Made by a program: the position numbers and the translations under genes
Shown: in pieces, positions 17,948-26,862 of the stretch
Layout: the number at the start of each line of letters is the position of its first letter
Numbering within the stretch: the first letter of the stretch is position 1
Assembly (NCBI GenBank): GCA_002967695.1
Contig: PUHN01000037.1
Span: forward strand, 1 to 37,133
Source of the DNA: Rhodobacteraceae bacterium WD3A24
GTDB taxonomy: Bacteria; Pseudomonadota; Alphaproteobacteria; Rhodobacterales; Rhodobacteraceae
DNA: 37,133 nucleotides
Reading direction: 5' to 3'
The notes under the pieces: generated by a model
The model's input: only the letters and a program-made list of their open reading frames with translations
Databases searched by the model: none
What the model was told of the DNA's origin: nothing

Positions 17948-18741
17948 TGCGGCTTGAGGAAGGACCGCTCGGTGTCCTCCAGAAGAAAGGCCGCGATTTC
18001 GCGGACATGGGCGCTGGAGCTTCCCTCGGCCATACGCCGGGCCTTTTCCTGCAGGGTGCCGTCGCCGGAGGCGAGTTCGGCATAGGCCTCGCGCAGGCCC
18101 GAAAGCTCGTCGCGGGCCACGCCGCGGCGCTTGAGCCCGATCAGGTTGAGCCCTTCCAGAACGCCACGTGGCCCCTGGACGAGCCCGTAGGGCATCACGT
18201 CATGCGTCACCATGGTCAGCGCGCCGATCATCGCCCCGCGCCCGATCCGCACGAACTGATGCACACCCGACAGCCCGCCGATGGTGACATTGTCGCCGAT
18301 CACGCAATGACCCGCGATCGCCACCTGATTGGCCAGGATGACCCCGTCGCCGAGGCGCGCGTCATGGCCCACATGCGCGCCGGTCATCAGCAGGCAGTCA
18401 TCGCCCACGCGCGTGACGCCCCCGCCCCCGGCGGTGCCGGTGTTGAGCGTCGCCCCCTCGCGGATTCGGCACCGCGCCCCGACCTCGAGGCGCGTATGCT
18501 CGCCCGCGTATTTGAGATCCTGGGGGATCTCGCCGACACAGGCATAGGGAAACACAACCGTCCCGGCCCCGATCCTCGTCGCCCCGGTGACGACGGCGTG
18601 GCTCCTGACATCGACCCCCGCCTCCAGCACGACCTCCGCGCCGATGACGGAGAAGGGGCCGACGACGCAGCCATCGCCGATCGCGGCGCCCTCCTCTATG
18701 ATGGCGGCGGAGTGGATGCGCGCGCCGGGATCAACCGCCAT
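17944..18741 (-). CDS. lpxA: UDP-N-acetylglucosamine acyltransferase LpxA
   Basis: First enzyme of lipid A synthesis; it transfers a 3-hydroxyacyl chain from ACP to UDP-GlcNAc. The 265-residue protein is mostly hexapeptide repeats of a left-handed beta-helix (for example IHSAAIIEEGAAIGDGCVVG and ANQVAIAGHCVIGDNVTIGG), with the catalytic His in GAHVGHDARLGD and the IGLKRRG segment that begins the helical C-terminal domain. The ATG at 18741 is 5 nt after the fabZ stop. The 4-nt overlap with lpxI downstream fits translational coupling. fabZ upstream supplies the hydroxyacyl-ACP metabolism with which LpxA competes. Confidence 0.96.
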   Translation of the reverse strand: MAVDPGARIHSAAIIEEGAAIGDGCVVGPFSVIGAEVVLEAGVDVRSHAVVTGATRIGAGTVVFPYACVGEIPQDLKYAGEHTRLEVGARCRIREGATLNTGTAGGGGVTRVGDDCLLMTGAHVGHDARLGDGVILANQVAIAGHCVIGDNVTIGGLSGVHQFVRIGRGAMIGALTMVTHDVMPYGLVQGPRGVLEGLNLIGLKRRGVARDELSGLREAYAELASGDGTLQEKARRMAEGSSSAHVREIAAFLLEDTERSFLKPQ

Positions 18742-18746
18742 GCCCG

Positions 18747-19229
18747 TCAGTCCCCGGCCTGCGCCATGTCGATCATCGCGGAGAACTCGGCCGATGCGAC
18801 GAGCAGCGCGCCCACGCGGGCCTCGCCCTCGAATTTCCAGATCTTGTCGCCACCGCGGCGCACCTTGACGTGCAGCTCGAGCACATCGCCGGGGACGACC
18901 TTGCGGCGGAACTTGCACTTGTCGATATTCATGAAATAGACGAGCAGACTCTTGTCGGCCAGATCGCGCGTCACACCCACCAGCACGGCCGCGCTTTGCG
19001 CCATCGCCTCGACGATCGTCACGCCGGGCATGATCGGGGCGCCGGGGAAATGGCCCTGGAAATGGGGCTCGTTGAAGGTGACGTTCTTGACCCCCACGGC
19101 GGAGACCCCCGCAACGATGTCGCGGACACGGTCGATCAGCAGGAACGGGTAGCGGTGCGGGATGATGCGTTGAATCAGCGCCAGATCGGCCTCGGACACC
19201 GCTGCGCCGGATTCGGCGTGCTCGTTCAT
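18747..19229 (-). CDS. fabZ: 3-hydroxyacyl-ACP dehydratase FabZ
   Basis: Hot-dog-fold enzyme that dehydrates 3-hydroxyacyl-ACP in fatty acid elongation. The 160-residue product contains [14 protein letters not shown], the catalytic histidine in [18 protein letters not shown], and the glutamate in [13 protein letters not shown]. The ATG at 19229 has AGGGGGAG upstream and gives a normal length; earlier in-frame residues are compositionally poor. The gene lies between skp (94-nt gap) and lpxA (5-nt gap), the classical order. FabZ and LpxA draw on the same hydroxyacyl-ACP pool, so their linkage helps balance phospholipid and lipid A synthesis. Confidence 0.96.
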   Translation of the reverse strand: MNEHAESGAAVSEADLALIQRIIPHRYPFLLIDRVRDIVAGVSAVGVKNVTFNEPHFQGHFPGAPIMPGVTIVEAMAQSAAVLVGVTRDLADKSLLVYFMNIDKCKFRRKVVPGDVLELHVKVRRGGDKIWKFEGEARVGALLVASAEFSAMIDMAQAGD

Positions 19230-19323
19230 TCGAAGACTCCCCCTGTGCGGCCCGGGCGGCGCGGTCCGGGCGGTCGGGTCTGAGTAGCAACTCGGCGTGA
19301 GGGTGACAAGCAGGCGCCGCGGC

Positions 19324-20004
19324 TCAGTCGGCCGGCGCGGGCAGCTCGAGATCCGAGCCGTTGGGCAGCATCTGCGTGCCCGCATCGCCCTGCGCCCCGG
19401 AGGCGTCGGAGGCATCCTCGGGAACCTCGGTGACTGGCTCGGGCGTCGCGCGCTCGCCCTGCCCGAGCTCGTCGTCGAGGCGTTCGATGGCCTGCTCGGT
19501 GATGTCGATGCGATCGACCGCGATGAAGATCGCCCGGCTGTCGAGAATCGCGACCGCCCCGCTTTCGCGCAGCAAAGCCGTCAGCACCGGCAATGCGGCC
19601 TCAAAGAACTGCTGGCGCTCGGATTCGCGCATCTGGCTGATCGCGCGCGCCTTGGCTTCCTGCTCGCGGCGGATGCGCTCGACCCGCGCATTGAATTCGT
19701 CGGCCAGCGCGCGGAACTCGTCGGGGGCGAGCTCCGCGCGCCGGCGGGCGAGTTCCTCCTCCTCGGCGGAGAGCTCGCTCTGGAGGCGTTCGTTTTCGGC
19801 GGCGAGTTCGCGCGAGGCCCGCTCGACATCGCGCCGCACCCGCTGACCAAACTGCGACTCGGAAAACAGACGCTCCTGATCGAGCGTGCGCACCGGCGCC
19901 GTCTCGCCCAGAGCGAAGCCCTGCGCATGGCCGATCTGCGGCGCACCAAACAGCGCCAGCAGCCCTGTGAGTGCTATGGCGATGGCCGCGCCGGCCCGCG
20001 TCAT
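19324..20004 (-). CDS. skp: Skp/OmpH-family periplasmic chaperone
   Basis: Holdase that carries unfolded outer-membrane proteins through the periplasm to the BAM complex. The 226-residue product begins with a signal peptide (ends near GHAQG, about residue 28) and has a long charged coiled-coil arm at residues of about 55-130 ([20 protein letters not shown]). The beta strand [20 protein letters not shown] typical of OmpH proteins follows. It is longer than E. coli Skp because of an acidic, Pro/Ala/Asp-rich C-terminal tail of about 45 residues. The ATG overlaps the bamA stop by one base, so chaperone and insertase are translated together. Confidence 0.9.
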   Translation of the reverse strand: MTRAGAAIAIALTGLLALFGAPQIGHAQGFALGETAPVRTLDQERLFSESQFGQRVRRDVERASRELAAENERLQSELSAEEEELARRRAELAPDEFRALADEFNARVERIRREQEAKARAISQMRESERQQFFEAALPVLTALLRESGAVAILDSRAIFIAVDRIDITEQAIERLDDELGQGERATPEPVTEVPEDASDASGAQGDAGTQMLPNGSDLELPAPAD

Positions 20005-22352
20005 CAGAACCGCGTCGACAGGGTCAGGTCGAAGTTCTGCTCCTCGTCATAGGACATCTGCCGGACCGGCCGCGAGAAATTGAAGCGCAGCGGCCCGATC
20101 GGGGTATCCCAGAAGATCGAGAAACCGGCGGCCGAGCGCCAGTGCAGATCGTTGCTGCCCTCGAAGTCCACGCTGGCTAGGCCCCGGTCGTCGAGTCCCC
20201 AGACCGAGCCGACATCCCAGAACAGGCCACCATCGATGCCGTATTCGTCGGGCAGGCCGAGGGGAAACTCCGCCTCGAAGCGCGCCACGGCGAAGTACTC
20301 GCCACCCAGCGCATCGTCGTTATCCGCGCCGAAATCGCGGGGGCCGATGCCACGGGGCTCGAAGCCGCGCATCCGGCCGCCAAGGGTGAAACGCTCGCTC
20401 GCGCGGCTGTCGCCGCTGAACATCTCCAGCGCACCGCCTTCGAGTTCGGCGCGCAGGGTGACTTCCTCGTTGAGCACGCGCCGCTGATAGCCGGCAAGCG
20501 CGGTCGCGCGAACATATTCGCGGTCGCCGCCGAGCCCGGCAACATCGGCGCCAAAGCGCAGAATCACGCCCGCATCGGGATCGAGCCCGCCGCGCCGCGT
20601 GTCATAGGTGTAGGTGGCGCCAAGCGAGCTTGCGAAAACCTCGCCCATGTCCTCGTCGTCGGCCAGGATGGCGGATGATCCGGTGTCGAGGTTGAACAGC
20701 CGCTCGCCCTGCAGCGAGTACCGGCCCTCGAGGCGCCCGAATTCGCTGACCGGAAAGCTCAGCGAGGTCGAGACGCCGAAGGACTCCGTGTCGAACTTGG
20801 AGAAGTTCTGGCTGGTGATCTGGTAATTGGCCCCCAGGCCGAAGCTCAAATCGCGCCCCAGCAACGCCGGCTCGGTGAAGTTGAAGCGCGCCTGCTGCGA
20901 CCCTTCCACCGTGTTGAAGGAAAAGTTCAGCCGTTGCCCGCGCCCGAGGAAGTTGCGCTCGGAAAAGCTCACCGTGCCGCCAAGCCCCGCGCTGACACCA
21001 TAACTCGCCCCGAAGCTCAGCGAGCCGGTGGGCTGCTCCTCGACCGAGACGTCGACGATGCGCTGATCCGGCGCGGAGCCCTCGCGGGTGTTGACATCGA
21101 CATTGGAGAAATAGCCGAGCGCGCGGATGCGTTCAGCTGCGCGGCGGATCTCGCGCGGGTTGAGCGGATCGCCCTCGACGGTGCGGAACTGCCGGCGCAC
21201 CACCCGATCAAGCGTGGTGGTATTGCCGCTGATATCGATGCGCTCGACGAAAATCCGCTCGCCCTCGACGATGGCGAATTCGACGTCGATCGTCTGCGTG
21301 CGGTTGTCGCGCGTGGTGCGCGGCTCGACCCGGACGAAACGGCGCCCCTGATTGGTCGCCACGCGCTCCAGTCGACGGATGTTGTTGTCGATCAGCGTCG
21401 GCGTGAAGGTCGCCCCCGAGCGGATGTCGAGCGCGTCCTCATAAGGCGCGGTGCCAATGCCGTCGATCTCGCTGACCACCGAAATCTCGCCAACATCATA
21501 GGACTGCCCTTCGCGCAGGGTGAAGGTCAGGAAGAACGCGTCGCGATCGCGCGCCAGTTCGGGCGTGACCGAGAGGATCTCGAAATCGACATAGCCGCGC
21601 GCCAGGTAGAAATCGGTGAGCATGCGGCGGTCCATCTGAACACGCTGCTCGATATAGGTGTCGCGCTGGATGAAGCGGCGCAGAAGGCCCGCCTGCGTCG
21701 TTTCCAGAGCCCGGCGAAGCCGGCGGTCGGAATAGGTCCGGTTGCCCACGAAAGAGATGCGCTCGACCTCGACGACATCGCCCTCGCGGATCTCGAAGGC
21801 CAGATCGACGACATTGCCCTCGCGCGGGATAATGCGCGGCGTGACCTCGACGGCAAAACGCCCGCCCTCGCGGTAGGCCGCGGTGATCTCGGCCGCATCG
21901 GCCTCGGCGGTGGTGGGCGAATAGACCCGCCTTTCCTGCGATTCCACGATTCCGGCCAGCTGCTCGTCATCGAGGCGGTCATTGCCCTCGAAATTGATCT
22001 CGCCGATGATCGGATACTCCGTGACCCTCACGAAAAGCGTGGCGCCGCGCGGATCGATCTCGGCCGATTCGAACAGCCCCGACGCCATGAGCGACTGATA
22101 GCCCTCGTTGAGCGCCGCCGCCGAAACCGCCGCGCCCGGCGCGATTCCCAGCAGGCCGGCAATGGTCTGGTCGTCGATGCGGTCGTTTCCAACTATCTCG
22201 AGCGTGGAAAAACGGAAATCCTGCGCTTCGGCGGGGCCCGAAAAGGGAATGCAAGCCACCGCAGCGACGACAAAGATTGCAGCCACGAGGGATTTGATGG
22301 ATTGCCTCCACCCCCTCCCGCGCGCCGAGGACTCACTCAAACTCTCGCGCAT
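20004..22352 (-). CDS. bamA: Outer membrane protein assembly factor BamA
   Basis: Central Omp85 component of the BAM complex, which folds and inserts beta-barrel proteins into the outer membrane. The 782-residue protein has an N-terminal signal peptide (ends near AEAQD, residue about 45), five POTRA repeats beginning at FRFSTLEIVGNDRIDDQTIA, and a C-terminal 16-stranded barrel. The barrel keeps the lid-loop motif as LGGRMRGFEPRGIGP and the SAGFSIFWDTPIGPLRF strand, and ends in an aromatic residue (LSTRF), as BAM substrates do. The ATG at 22352 is preceded by GGAAC-type bases; the long charged N-region before the hydrophobic core leaves some doubt about the exact start. skp follows with a one-base overlap. 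Confidence 0.95.
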   Translation of the reverse strand: MRESLSESSARGRGWRQSIKSLVAAIFVVAAVACIPFSGPAEAQDFRFSTLEIVGNDRIDDQTIAGLLGIAPGAAVSAAALNEGYQSLMASGLFESAEIDPRGATLFVRVTEYPIIGEINFEGNDRLDDEQLAGIVESQERRVYSPTTAEADAAEITAAYREGGRFAVEVTPRIIPREGNVVDLAFEIREGDVVEVERISFVGNRTYSDRRLRRALETTQAGLLRRFIQRDTYIEQRVQMDRRMLTDFYLARGYVDFEILSVTPELARDRDAFFLTFTLREGQSYDVGEISVVSEIDGIGTAPYEDALDIRSGATFTPTLIDNNIRRLERVATNQGRRFVRVEPRTTRDNRTQTIDVEFAIVEGERIFVERIDISGNTTTLDRVVRRQFRTVEGDPLNPREIRRAAERIRALGYFSNVDVNTREGSAPDQRIVDVSVEEQPTGSLSFGASYGVSAGLGGTVSFSERNFLGRGQRLNFSFNTVEGSQQARFNFTEPALLGRDLSFGLGANYQITSQNFSKFDTESFGVSTSLSFPVSEFGRLEGRYSLQGERLFNLDTGSSAILADDEDMGEVFASSLGATYTYDTRRGGLDPDAGVILRFGADVAGLGGDREYVRATALAGYQRRVLNEEVTLRAELEGGALEMFSGDSRASERFTLGGRMRGFEPRGIGPRDFGADNDDALGGEYFAVARFEAEFPLGLPDEYGIDGGLFWDVGSVWGLDDRGLASVDFEGSNDLHWRSAAGFSIFWDTPIGPLRFNFSRPVRQMSYDEEQNFDLTLSTRF

Positions 22353-22387
22353 GTCAGGTTCCGTTCCGCCGTGTTGGTATTTTAATC

Positions 22388-22416
22388 TGGGTAGCTTGAA
22401 CGGGGGGCCTTGTCAA
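22388..22416 (-). promoter_or_regulatory. Candidate promoter of bamA
   Basis: On the minus strand a perfect TTGACA (22416-22411) is followed after 17 nt by TACCCA (22393-22388), which is only a partial -10. It would give a leader of about 30 nt. This suggests bamA can be transcribed independently of the upstream rseP unit. Confidence 0.45.
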
Positions 22417-22463
22417 AGCGCACGCGCGGGGCTGTGGACAGTTTGTCGGAAGCGCATGCCTCG

Positions 22464-22492
22464 GCCGCCCCGCGGCACGCGCCGGGGGCGGC
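22464..22492 (-). terminator. GC-rich hairpin between the 44-residue protein gene and bamA
   Basis: GCCGCCCC (22464-22471) pairs with GGGGCGGC (22485-22492), and inside it CGGC pairs with GCCG around an ACGC loop. It lies 47 nt after the small-gene stop and before the bamA promoter. No U-tract follows on the minus strand, so it may be an attenuator or transcript-stabilising stem rather than a clean terminator. Confidence 0.35.
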
Positions 22493-22538
22493 TCATTGGC
22501 GGAGCTGCCAATTCAGGAATGGAGGCGGAAGGATCGCG

Positions 22539-22673
22539 TCACGACACGGCCGCGCCCAGCGCCCCGCTGAGCGCGAGACACAGCAGGATCATCCCGGCGA
22601 AAAAGAGCCGGTCGGCATTCACCGCGATGAGCAGGCCGAGCCCGTGTGCCTGTCGAGTCGTTGTCATGGCCAT
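22539..22673 (-). CDS. Small 44-residue membrane protein, function unknown
   Basis: A 44-codon frame encoding a short polar N-terminus (MAMTTTRQAHGLGLLIAVNA) and one hydrophobic segment (DRLFFAGMILLCLALSGALG), so a single-span inner-membrane protein is expected. GGGAGG lies eight bases before the ATG at 22673. A second ATG two codons later (22667) is also possible, and a longer in-frame extension to 22748 would overlap the end of the ribosome site and lacks its own. It sits 87 nt after rseP and 186 nt before bamA on the same strand. I do not recognise a family. The location between the envelope-stress protease and the OMP insertase hints at an envelope role, but that is inference from position. 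Confidence 0.6.
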   Translation of the reverse strand: MAMTTTRQAHGLGLLIAVNADRLFFAGMILLCLALSGALGAAVS

Positions 22674-22760
22674 GACGGGAACCTCCCACCAAATGTCGTT
22701 CGGCGTTTCCGCGAGGGCTATCGCGCGAATGCGGCCGAAATTTGACACCGGGCGGGTTCT

Positions 22761-24098
22761 TCAGGGGCAGAAGATATCATTGGTCAAGGCAAAGACCATG
22801 AGCGTTCCGATCAGCGCGAGCCCCAACGCCATGAGCGTGCGCAGCGCCCGGTCCGAGGGCGGCCGGCCGGTCACCGCCTCCCATGCGTGAAAGACCAGAT
22901 GCCCGCCGTCGAGCACCGGGATCGGAAACAGGTTGAGCAACCCGATCGCGGTGGACAGAACCGCGATGAACCAGATGAAACTTCCCAGCCCGTCGGAGGC
23001 CATCGCGCCGGAGGTTTCGGCGATCCCGATCGGGCCGCGCAGGTTGCATGAACTGATCGCACCGGTGATCATGTGGTAAAGGCCCGACACGCTCGTCTCG
23101 GCGATCATGTAGGTCTGCCCGACGGCCATTGTCACCGCCTCGACCGGCCCCGGCGTGACGGTGCGCGGCTCGAAGAACAAGCCCCCCGACAGGCCGATCA
23201 GCCAACGAGTCTCGAAGCCCCCCTCGGGGCTTGGCAGATCGACCCGCCGCGGCACCAGCGTGACCTCGAACATCTCGCCGTCGCGCCAGACCTCCAGCAA
23301 CAGCGGCTGGCCGTCGGAGTCACCGACGAAGTCGCGAAGCTGCTCGAAGGCGTGGACCGGCTCGGCGTCGATGGCGGTAATCACGTCGCCGGCGCGCAGA
23401 TCGGCGTCGCGAGCCGCCGATTGCGGCTGGATCGCCGAGGCCAGGGGCGGCAGCGGATGCGGCCCGCTGGCGGTGATCTCCTCCTCGCCGCGCCGGACGC
23501 GGTAGTCAACGACGGGCGCGGGCGGCACCTGTTCGGCCGCGCGAAAGAGCGCGGCCATGTCGGGCGTCTCGACTCCGTTGACGGCAAGGATGCGGTCGCC
23601 CGGTGCGAGTTCGCGGCTCTCGCCGGGCAGCGGCCGCAGATCGCCGATCACCGGCGCCTCGCTGGCCACGCCGCGCACCAGGAAGACGGCCGCGAAGATC
23701 ACGATCGCCAGGGCGAAATTGAACAGCGGCCCGGCCACCACCGTGGCCGCCCGTGCCCAGAGCGGCGCGCCGTGCATGGTGTGGCGCAAGGTCTCGGCGT
23801 CGAGTTCGGCGATTGTCACGCCGTCCTTGCCCGAGGCGGCATCCGAATCGCCGAGAAACCTCACATAGCCGCCGAAGGGCAGCGCGGCGACCTGCCAGCG
23901 GGTACCGCGCCGGTCCTCGCGCGCAAACAGAACCGGGCCGAAGCCGATCGAGAACACCTCGGCATGGATGCCCGACCAGCGCCCGACGATGTAGTGGCCG
24001 AACTCGTGAATCGCCACGATGATCGACAGCGCGACGATAAAGGCTGCCACCGTGAATGCGACGCTGCCAAATGACGGAAGAAAACCGGAAATATCCAC
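22761..24098 (-). CDS. rseP: Site-2 metalloprotease RseP
   Basis: Intramembrane zinc protease that cleaves anti-sigma factors and remnant signal peptides. The 445-residue protein has the zinc motif HEFGH at residues 31-35 within the first membrane helix, GFGP and the ALPFGGYVRFLGD segment, a PDZ region in the periplasm (LAPGDRILAVNGVETPDM and a second RAGDVITAIDAEPVHAF), and the second active-site segment LLNLFPIPVLDGGHLVF near the C-terminus. The GTG at 24098 was chosen because AGGGTGGGG precedes it and the resulting N-terminus (MDISGFLPSFG) is typical of the family; the upstream in-frame part is atypical. It follows dxr after 25 nt. Confidence 0.95.
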   Translation of the reverse strand: MDISGFLPSFGSVAFTVAAFIVALSIIVAIHEFGHYIVGRWSGIHAEVFSIGFGPVLFAREDRRGTRWQVAALPFGGYVRFLGDSDAASGKDGVTIAELDAETLRHTMHGAPLWARAATVVAGPLFNFALAIVIFAAVFLVRGVASEAPVIGDLRPLPGESRELAPGDRILAVNGVETPDMAALFRAAEQVPPAPVVDYRVRRGEEEITASGPHPLPPLASAIQPQSAARDADLRAGDVITAIDAEPVHAFEQLRDFVGDSDGQPLLLEVWRDGEMFEVTLVPRRVDLPSPEGGFETRWLIGLSGGLFFEPRTVTPGPVEAVTMAVGQTYMIAETSVSGLYHMITGAISSCNLRGPIGIAETSGAMASDGLGSFIWFIAVLSTAIGLLNLFPIPVLDGGHLVFHAWEAVTGRPPSDRALRTLMALGLALIGTLMVFALTNDIFCP

Positions 24099-24123
24099 TA
24101 CCCCACCCTGATGTTTGTTGCTT

Positions 24124-25302
24124 TCACGCGCGCGAAAATACCGGCCGCGCGGCCAGGTCATCTGTCAATCTGCGTGCCCTGTTGTCCATTTCAAGGACGC
24201 AATCGAGACAATTCGGAGGCCGGCCGAAGGCCGCGTCGCCCGCAAGGGCCTCCAGCACCGCCTCGACAAGGCCGGCCATCGCCGGAAAGCCGATGCGCCC
24301 GGCAAGGAAATGGTCGAGCGCGCGCTCCTTCGCGCCGTTGAAGGCCGCGCCCGCCTGCCCGCGCCGGGCCATGACCTCGCGCGCGAGCCGCAAGGCGGGA
24401 AACCGCCCCGGATCGGGCGGCTCGAAGCTCAACGCGCCCAGCCGGGCGAGATCGAGCCGCTCCACGGGCAGCGCGCGCCGCTCGGGCCAGTTGAGCGCAT
24501 AGCCGATGGCGTGGCGCATGTCGGCCGGCCCCAGATGCGCCATCAGCGCCCCGTCGCGAAATCCCACGAGCGCGTGGATGATCGATTGCGGATGCACCAA
24601 GACCTCGATCGTCTCGGGCGCGACACCGAAGAATTCGCGTGTCTCGATGAGTTCGAGCGCCTTGTTGAACATCGACGCCGAGTCGATCGAGATGCGCCGG
24701 CCCATCTCCCAGTTGGGGTGGCGCACGGCCTCTTCGGGCGTGGCCCGCGCCAGCCTTTCGGCGGGCCAGTCGCGGAACGGCCCGCCCGAGGCGGTGATGA
24801 TGATGCGCTCGACCGCTGTCATGTCCTCGCCGGCGAGCGCCTGGAAGACGGCGGAATGTTCGCTGTCCACCGGCAGGATGGTGGCACCGTGCCGGCCGGC
24901 TTCGGCCATCAGCAGGGAGCCGGCGGCCACCAGGCTTTCCTTGTTGGCCAAGGCCAGCGTCGCGCCCTGCGCCAGCGCGCGGAATCCCGGCGCCAGACCG
25001 GCCACCCCCACGATGGCCGACATCACCCAGTCGGCGGGGCGGTCGGCCGCCTCGATGAGCGCGTCGCGGCCGGCGGCGGCCTCGATACCCGTTCCCGCCA
25101 GCGCGCTGCGCAGCGCCGGGCCGCACTCGGCATGGGCCGTCACGGCGATTTCGGCACGATGCCGCCGCGCCAGCTCCGCCAGCCGCGCGACATTGCGCCC
25201 GCCGGTGAGGGCGACGACGCCGACATCCCCCGCGCGCGCGAGCAGATCGAGCGTGTTCTCCCCGATGGAGCCGGTCGCCCCGAAGACGGACACCCGGCGC
25301 AT
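24124..25302 (-). CDS. dxr: 1-deoxy-D-xylulose 5-phosphate reductoisomerase Dxr
   Basis: Converts deoxyxylulose phosphate to methylerythritol phosphate with NADPH, the first committed step of isoprenoid synthesis, which feeds undecaprenyl phosphate and ubiquinone. The 392-residue enzyme shows the NADPH loop FGATGSIGENTLDLL at residues 7-21, ALANKESLVAAG, the metal-binding PVDSEHSAVFQAL near residue 145, the flexible-loop HPNWEMGRRISIDSASMFNK, and LVHPQSIIHALV. The ATG at 25302 overlaps the cdsA stop (TGATG). Its place next to uppS and cdsA groups precursor and lipid-carrier synthesis. Confidence 0.97.
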   Translation of the reverse strand: MRRVSVFGATGSIGENTLDLLARAGDVGVVALTGGRNVARLAELARRHRAEIAVTAHAECGPALRSALAGTGIEAAAGRDALIEAADRPADWVMSAIVGVAGLAPGFRALAQGATLALANKESLVAAGSLLMAEAGRHGATILPVDSEHSAVFQALAGEDMTAVERIIITASGGPFRDWPAERLARATPEEAVRHPNWEMGRRISIDSASMFNKALELIETREFFGVAPETIEVLVHPQSIIHALVGFRDGALMAHLGPADMRHAIGYALNWPERRALPVERLDLARLGALSFEPPDPGRFPALRLAREVMARRGQAGAAFNGAKERALDHFLAGRIGFPAMAGLVEAVLEALAGDAAFGRPPNCLDCVLEMDNRARRLTDDLAARPVFSRA

Positions 25303-26102
25303 CAGCCGCCCCCGACGATGGGGCCCAGCGCCCCCGTACGGGCGAGGATCAGGAACGCCAGCGCGGCGCCGAGCATCGCGTCGAAGCGATCCATGACTCC
25401 GCCATGGCCGGGGATCAGGGCGGAGCTGTCCTTCACCCCCGCGTGGCGCTTGAGCGCGCTTTCGGCGATGTCGCCGGCCTGTCCGGCCATGCAGATCACG
25501 ACCGAGAGCGCCAGAATGCCCGCGCCCGCCGACAGGGGCGCCATGAAGGCGGCGCCCACCCCGAGCGCGAGCACCCAGCCCGCGATCGTGCCCGACCAGG
25601 TCTTTTTCGGGCTCACCCGCGGCCACAGCCGCGGCCCGCCCAGCGCCCGGCCCGCGAAATAGCCGGCGACATCGGAGGCCACCACCACCGCGATCAACCA
25701 CAGCAGCCACGCGGCGCCGAATTCCGCGCGCACCACGATCAGGCCGTGACCGGCGAAGAGGATGAGCGCGAAATAGGCCGCGAAGGGCGCGCGCCGCCCG
25801 CCAAGCGCCGTCGTCAGCGCCGCCCACGCCGCCGCGATCGCGCCGAGCGCGACAGCCCCGGCGAGATGGCGCGATACGAAAAAGACGACGAGCCCGGCCA
25901 CCAGCCCCAGCGCGATCGCGCGCGCGGGCTCGGCGCCGGCGGGCATGCGCCCCGTCTCCCAGCTCATCGCCCCCACGGCGGCGGCTGCGAGGAGCTGAAA
26001 CCACACGCCGCCCAGCCAGAGCGCGAGCGCGCCGACGGCGATCATCACCGCCGCCGAGGCCACGCGCGGCCCGAGATCGGGATAGCGCGCGGCCAGGGTC
26101 AT
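25302..26102 (-). CDS. cdsA: Phosphatidate cytidylyltransferase CdsA
   Basis: Makes CDP-diacylglycerol, the precursor of all bacterial phospholipids, from phosphatidate and CTP in the inner membrane. The 266-residue protein has seven or so hydrophobic segments and the family signature in its C-terminal third: SDVAGYFAGRALGGPRLWPR, SPKKTWSGTIAG, GQAGDIAESALKRHAGVKDS and PGHGGVMDRFD. The ATG at 26102 overlaps the uppS stop by 4 nt (ATGA), and the stop overlaps the dxr start, so uppS-cdsA-dxr are tightly coupled. Upstream in-frame codons belong to the uppS-overlapping region and lack cdsA features. Confidence 0.96.
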   Translation of the reverse strand: MTLAARYPDLGPRVASAAVMIAVGALALWLGGVWFQLLAAAAVGAMSWETGRMPAGAEPARAIALGLVAGLVVFFVSRHLAGAVALGAIAAAWAALTTALGGRRAPFAAYFALILFAGHGLIVVRAEFGAAWLLWLIAVVVASDVAGYFAGRALGGPRLWPRVSPKKTWSGTIAGWVLALGVGAAFMAPLSAGAGILALSVVICMAGQAGDIAESALKRHAGVKDSSALIPGHGGVMDRFDAMLGAALAFLILARTGALGPIVGGG

Positions 26103-26842
26103 TGCGCCGCCGCGCCGAAACGCCGCTCGCGCAAGGCGAAGCGATCCAGAACCTCGGCCAGGTCGGCGGGGCGGAAATCGGGCCACATGATGGGGGTGAA
26201 TTCGAACTCCGCATAGGCGGCCTGCCACAGCAGGAAATTCGACACCCGCGTCTCGCCGCTGGTGCGCACCACCAGATCGGGATCGGGCAGCCTGCCGGTG
26301 TCAAGCGCGGCCGAAATGGCCTCCTGGGTGATGTCCTCGGGGTCCATCTCCCCGCGCGCGACGGCCCCGGCCAGTCTGCGCGCGGCCCGCGTGATCTCGT
26401 TGCGGCCGCCGTAATTGATCGCCACGGTGAGGTTGGTGCGGGTATTGTCGGCGGTCCGGCTCTCGATCCAGCCCATCAGGCGCTGCAGCTTGGGGTCGAG
26501 CGGCGTGCGGTCGCCGATGAAGCGCATGCGCACGCCCTCGGCGCTCATCCGGTCGGCCTCGCGGCTGATATAGCGGCGAAACAGCGACATCAGCCCGAGT
26601 ATCTCGGCGGTCGAGCGTTTCCAGTTCTCGGTCGAAAAGGCGTAGATCGTGAGATAATCGACCCCGAGTTCCGGGCAGGCGGAGACGATTTCCTTGACGC
26701 GCTTGGCCCCCTCGCGGTGGCCTGCCAGCCTCGGCCAGCCGCGCTCCGTCGCCCAGCGGCCGTTGCCGTCCATGATGATGGCCACATGCAATGGCGCGCC
26801 GTCTCTGTCAGAACTGGGCGCCAATCCGCGCTCCTCTCGCAT
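26099..26842 (-). CDS. uppS: Undecaprenyl diphosphate synthase UppS
   Basis: Cis-prenyltransferase that builds the C55 lipid carrier for peptidoglycan and O-antigen. The 247-residue product has the diphosphate-binding DGNGRW motif with catalytic Asp at residue 25, AGHREGAKRVKEIV, YAFSTENWKRS, INYGGRNEITRA and the C-terminal PDLVVRTSGETRVSNFLLWQ. The start is uncertain. I used the ATG at 26842, but a GTG at 26860 and a TTG at 26866 (overlapping the frr stop) are in frame and would add 6 or 8 residues. The short spacing of GGAG before 26842 is a weakness of my choice. Confidence 0.95.
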   Translation of the reverse strand: MREERGLAPSSDRDGAPLHVAIIMDGNGRWATERGWPRLAGHREGAKRVKEIVSACPELGVDYLTIYAFSTENWKRSTAEILGLMSLFRRYISREADRMSAEGVRMRFIGDRTPLDPKLQRLMGWIESRTADNTRTNLTVAINYGGRNEITRAARRLAGAVARGEMDPEDITQEAISAALDTGRLPDPDLVVRTSGETRVSNFLLWQAAYAEFEFTPIMWPDFRPADLAEVLDRFALRERRFGAAAQ

Positions 26843-26862
26843 ACGCTCCGGCCGCGCCACCT

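Noticed and set aside
22353-22370. GGAACGGAAC on the minus strand just before bamA, resembling ECF-sigma -35 elements
   Set aside because: It lies 7-17 nt from the start codon, so a promoter there could not drive bamA; it more likely serves as part of the ribosome-binding region.
22495-22512. Small inverted repeat ATTGGC/GCCAAT upstream of bamA
   Set aside because: Only 6 bp with a 6-nt loop and no U-tract; too weak to call.
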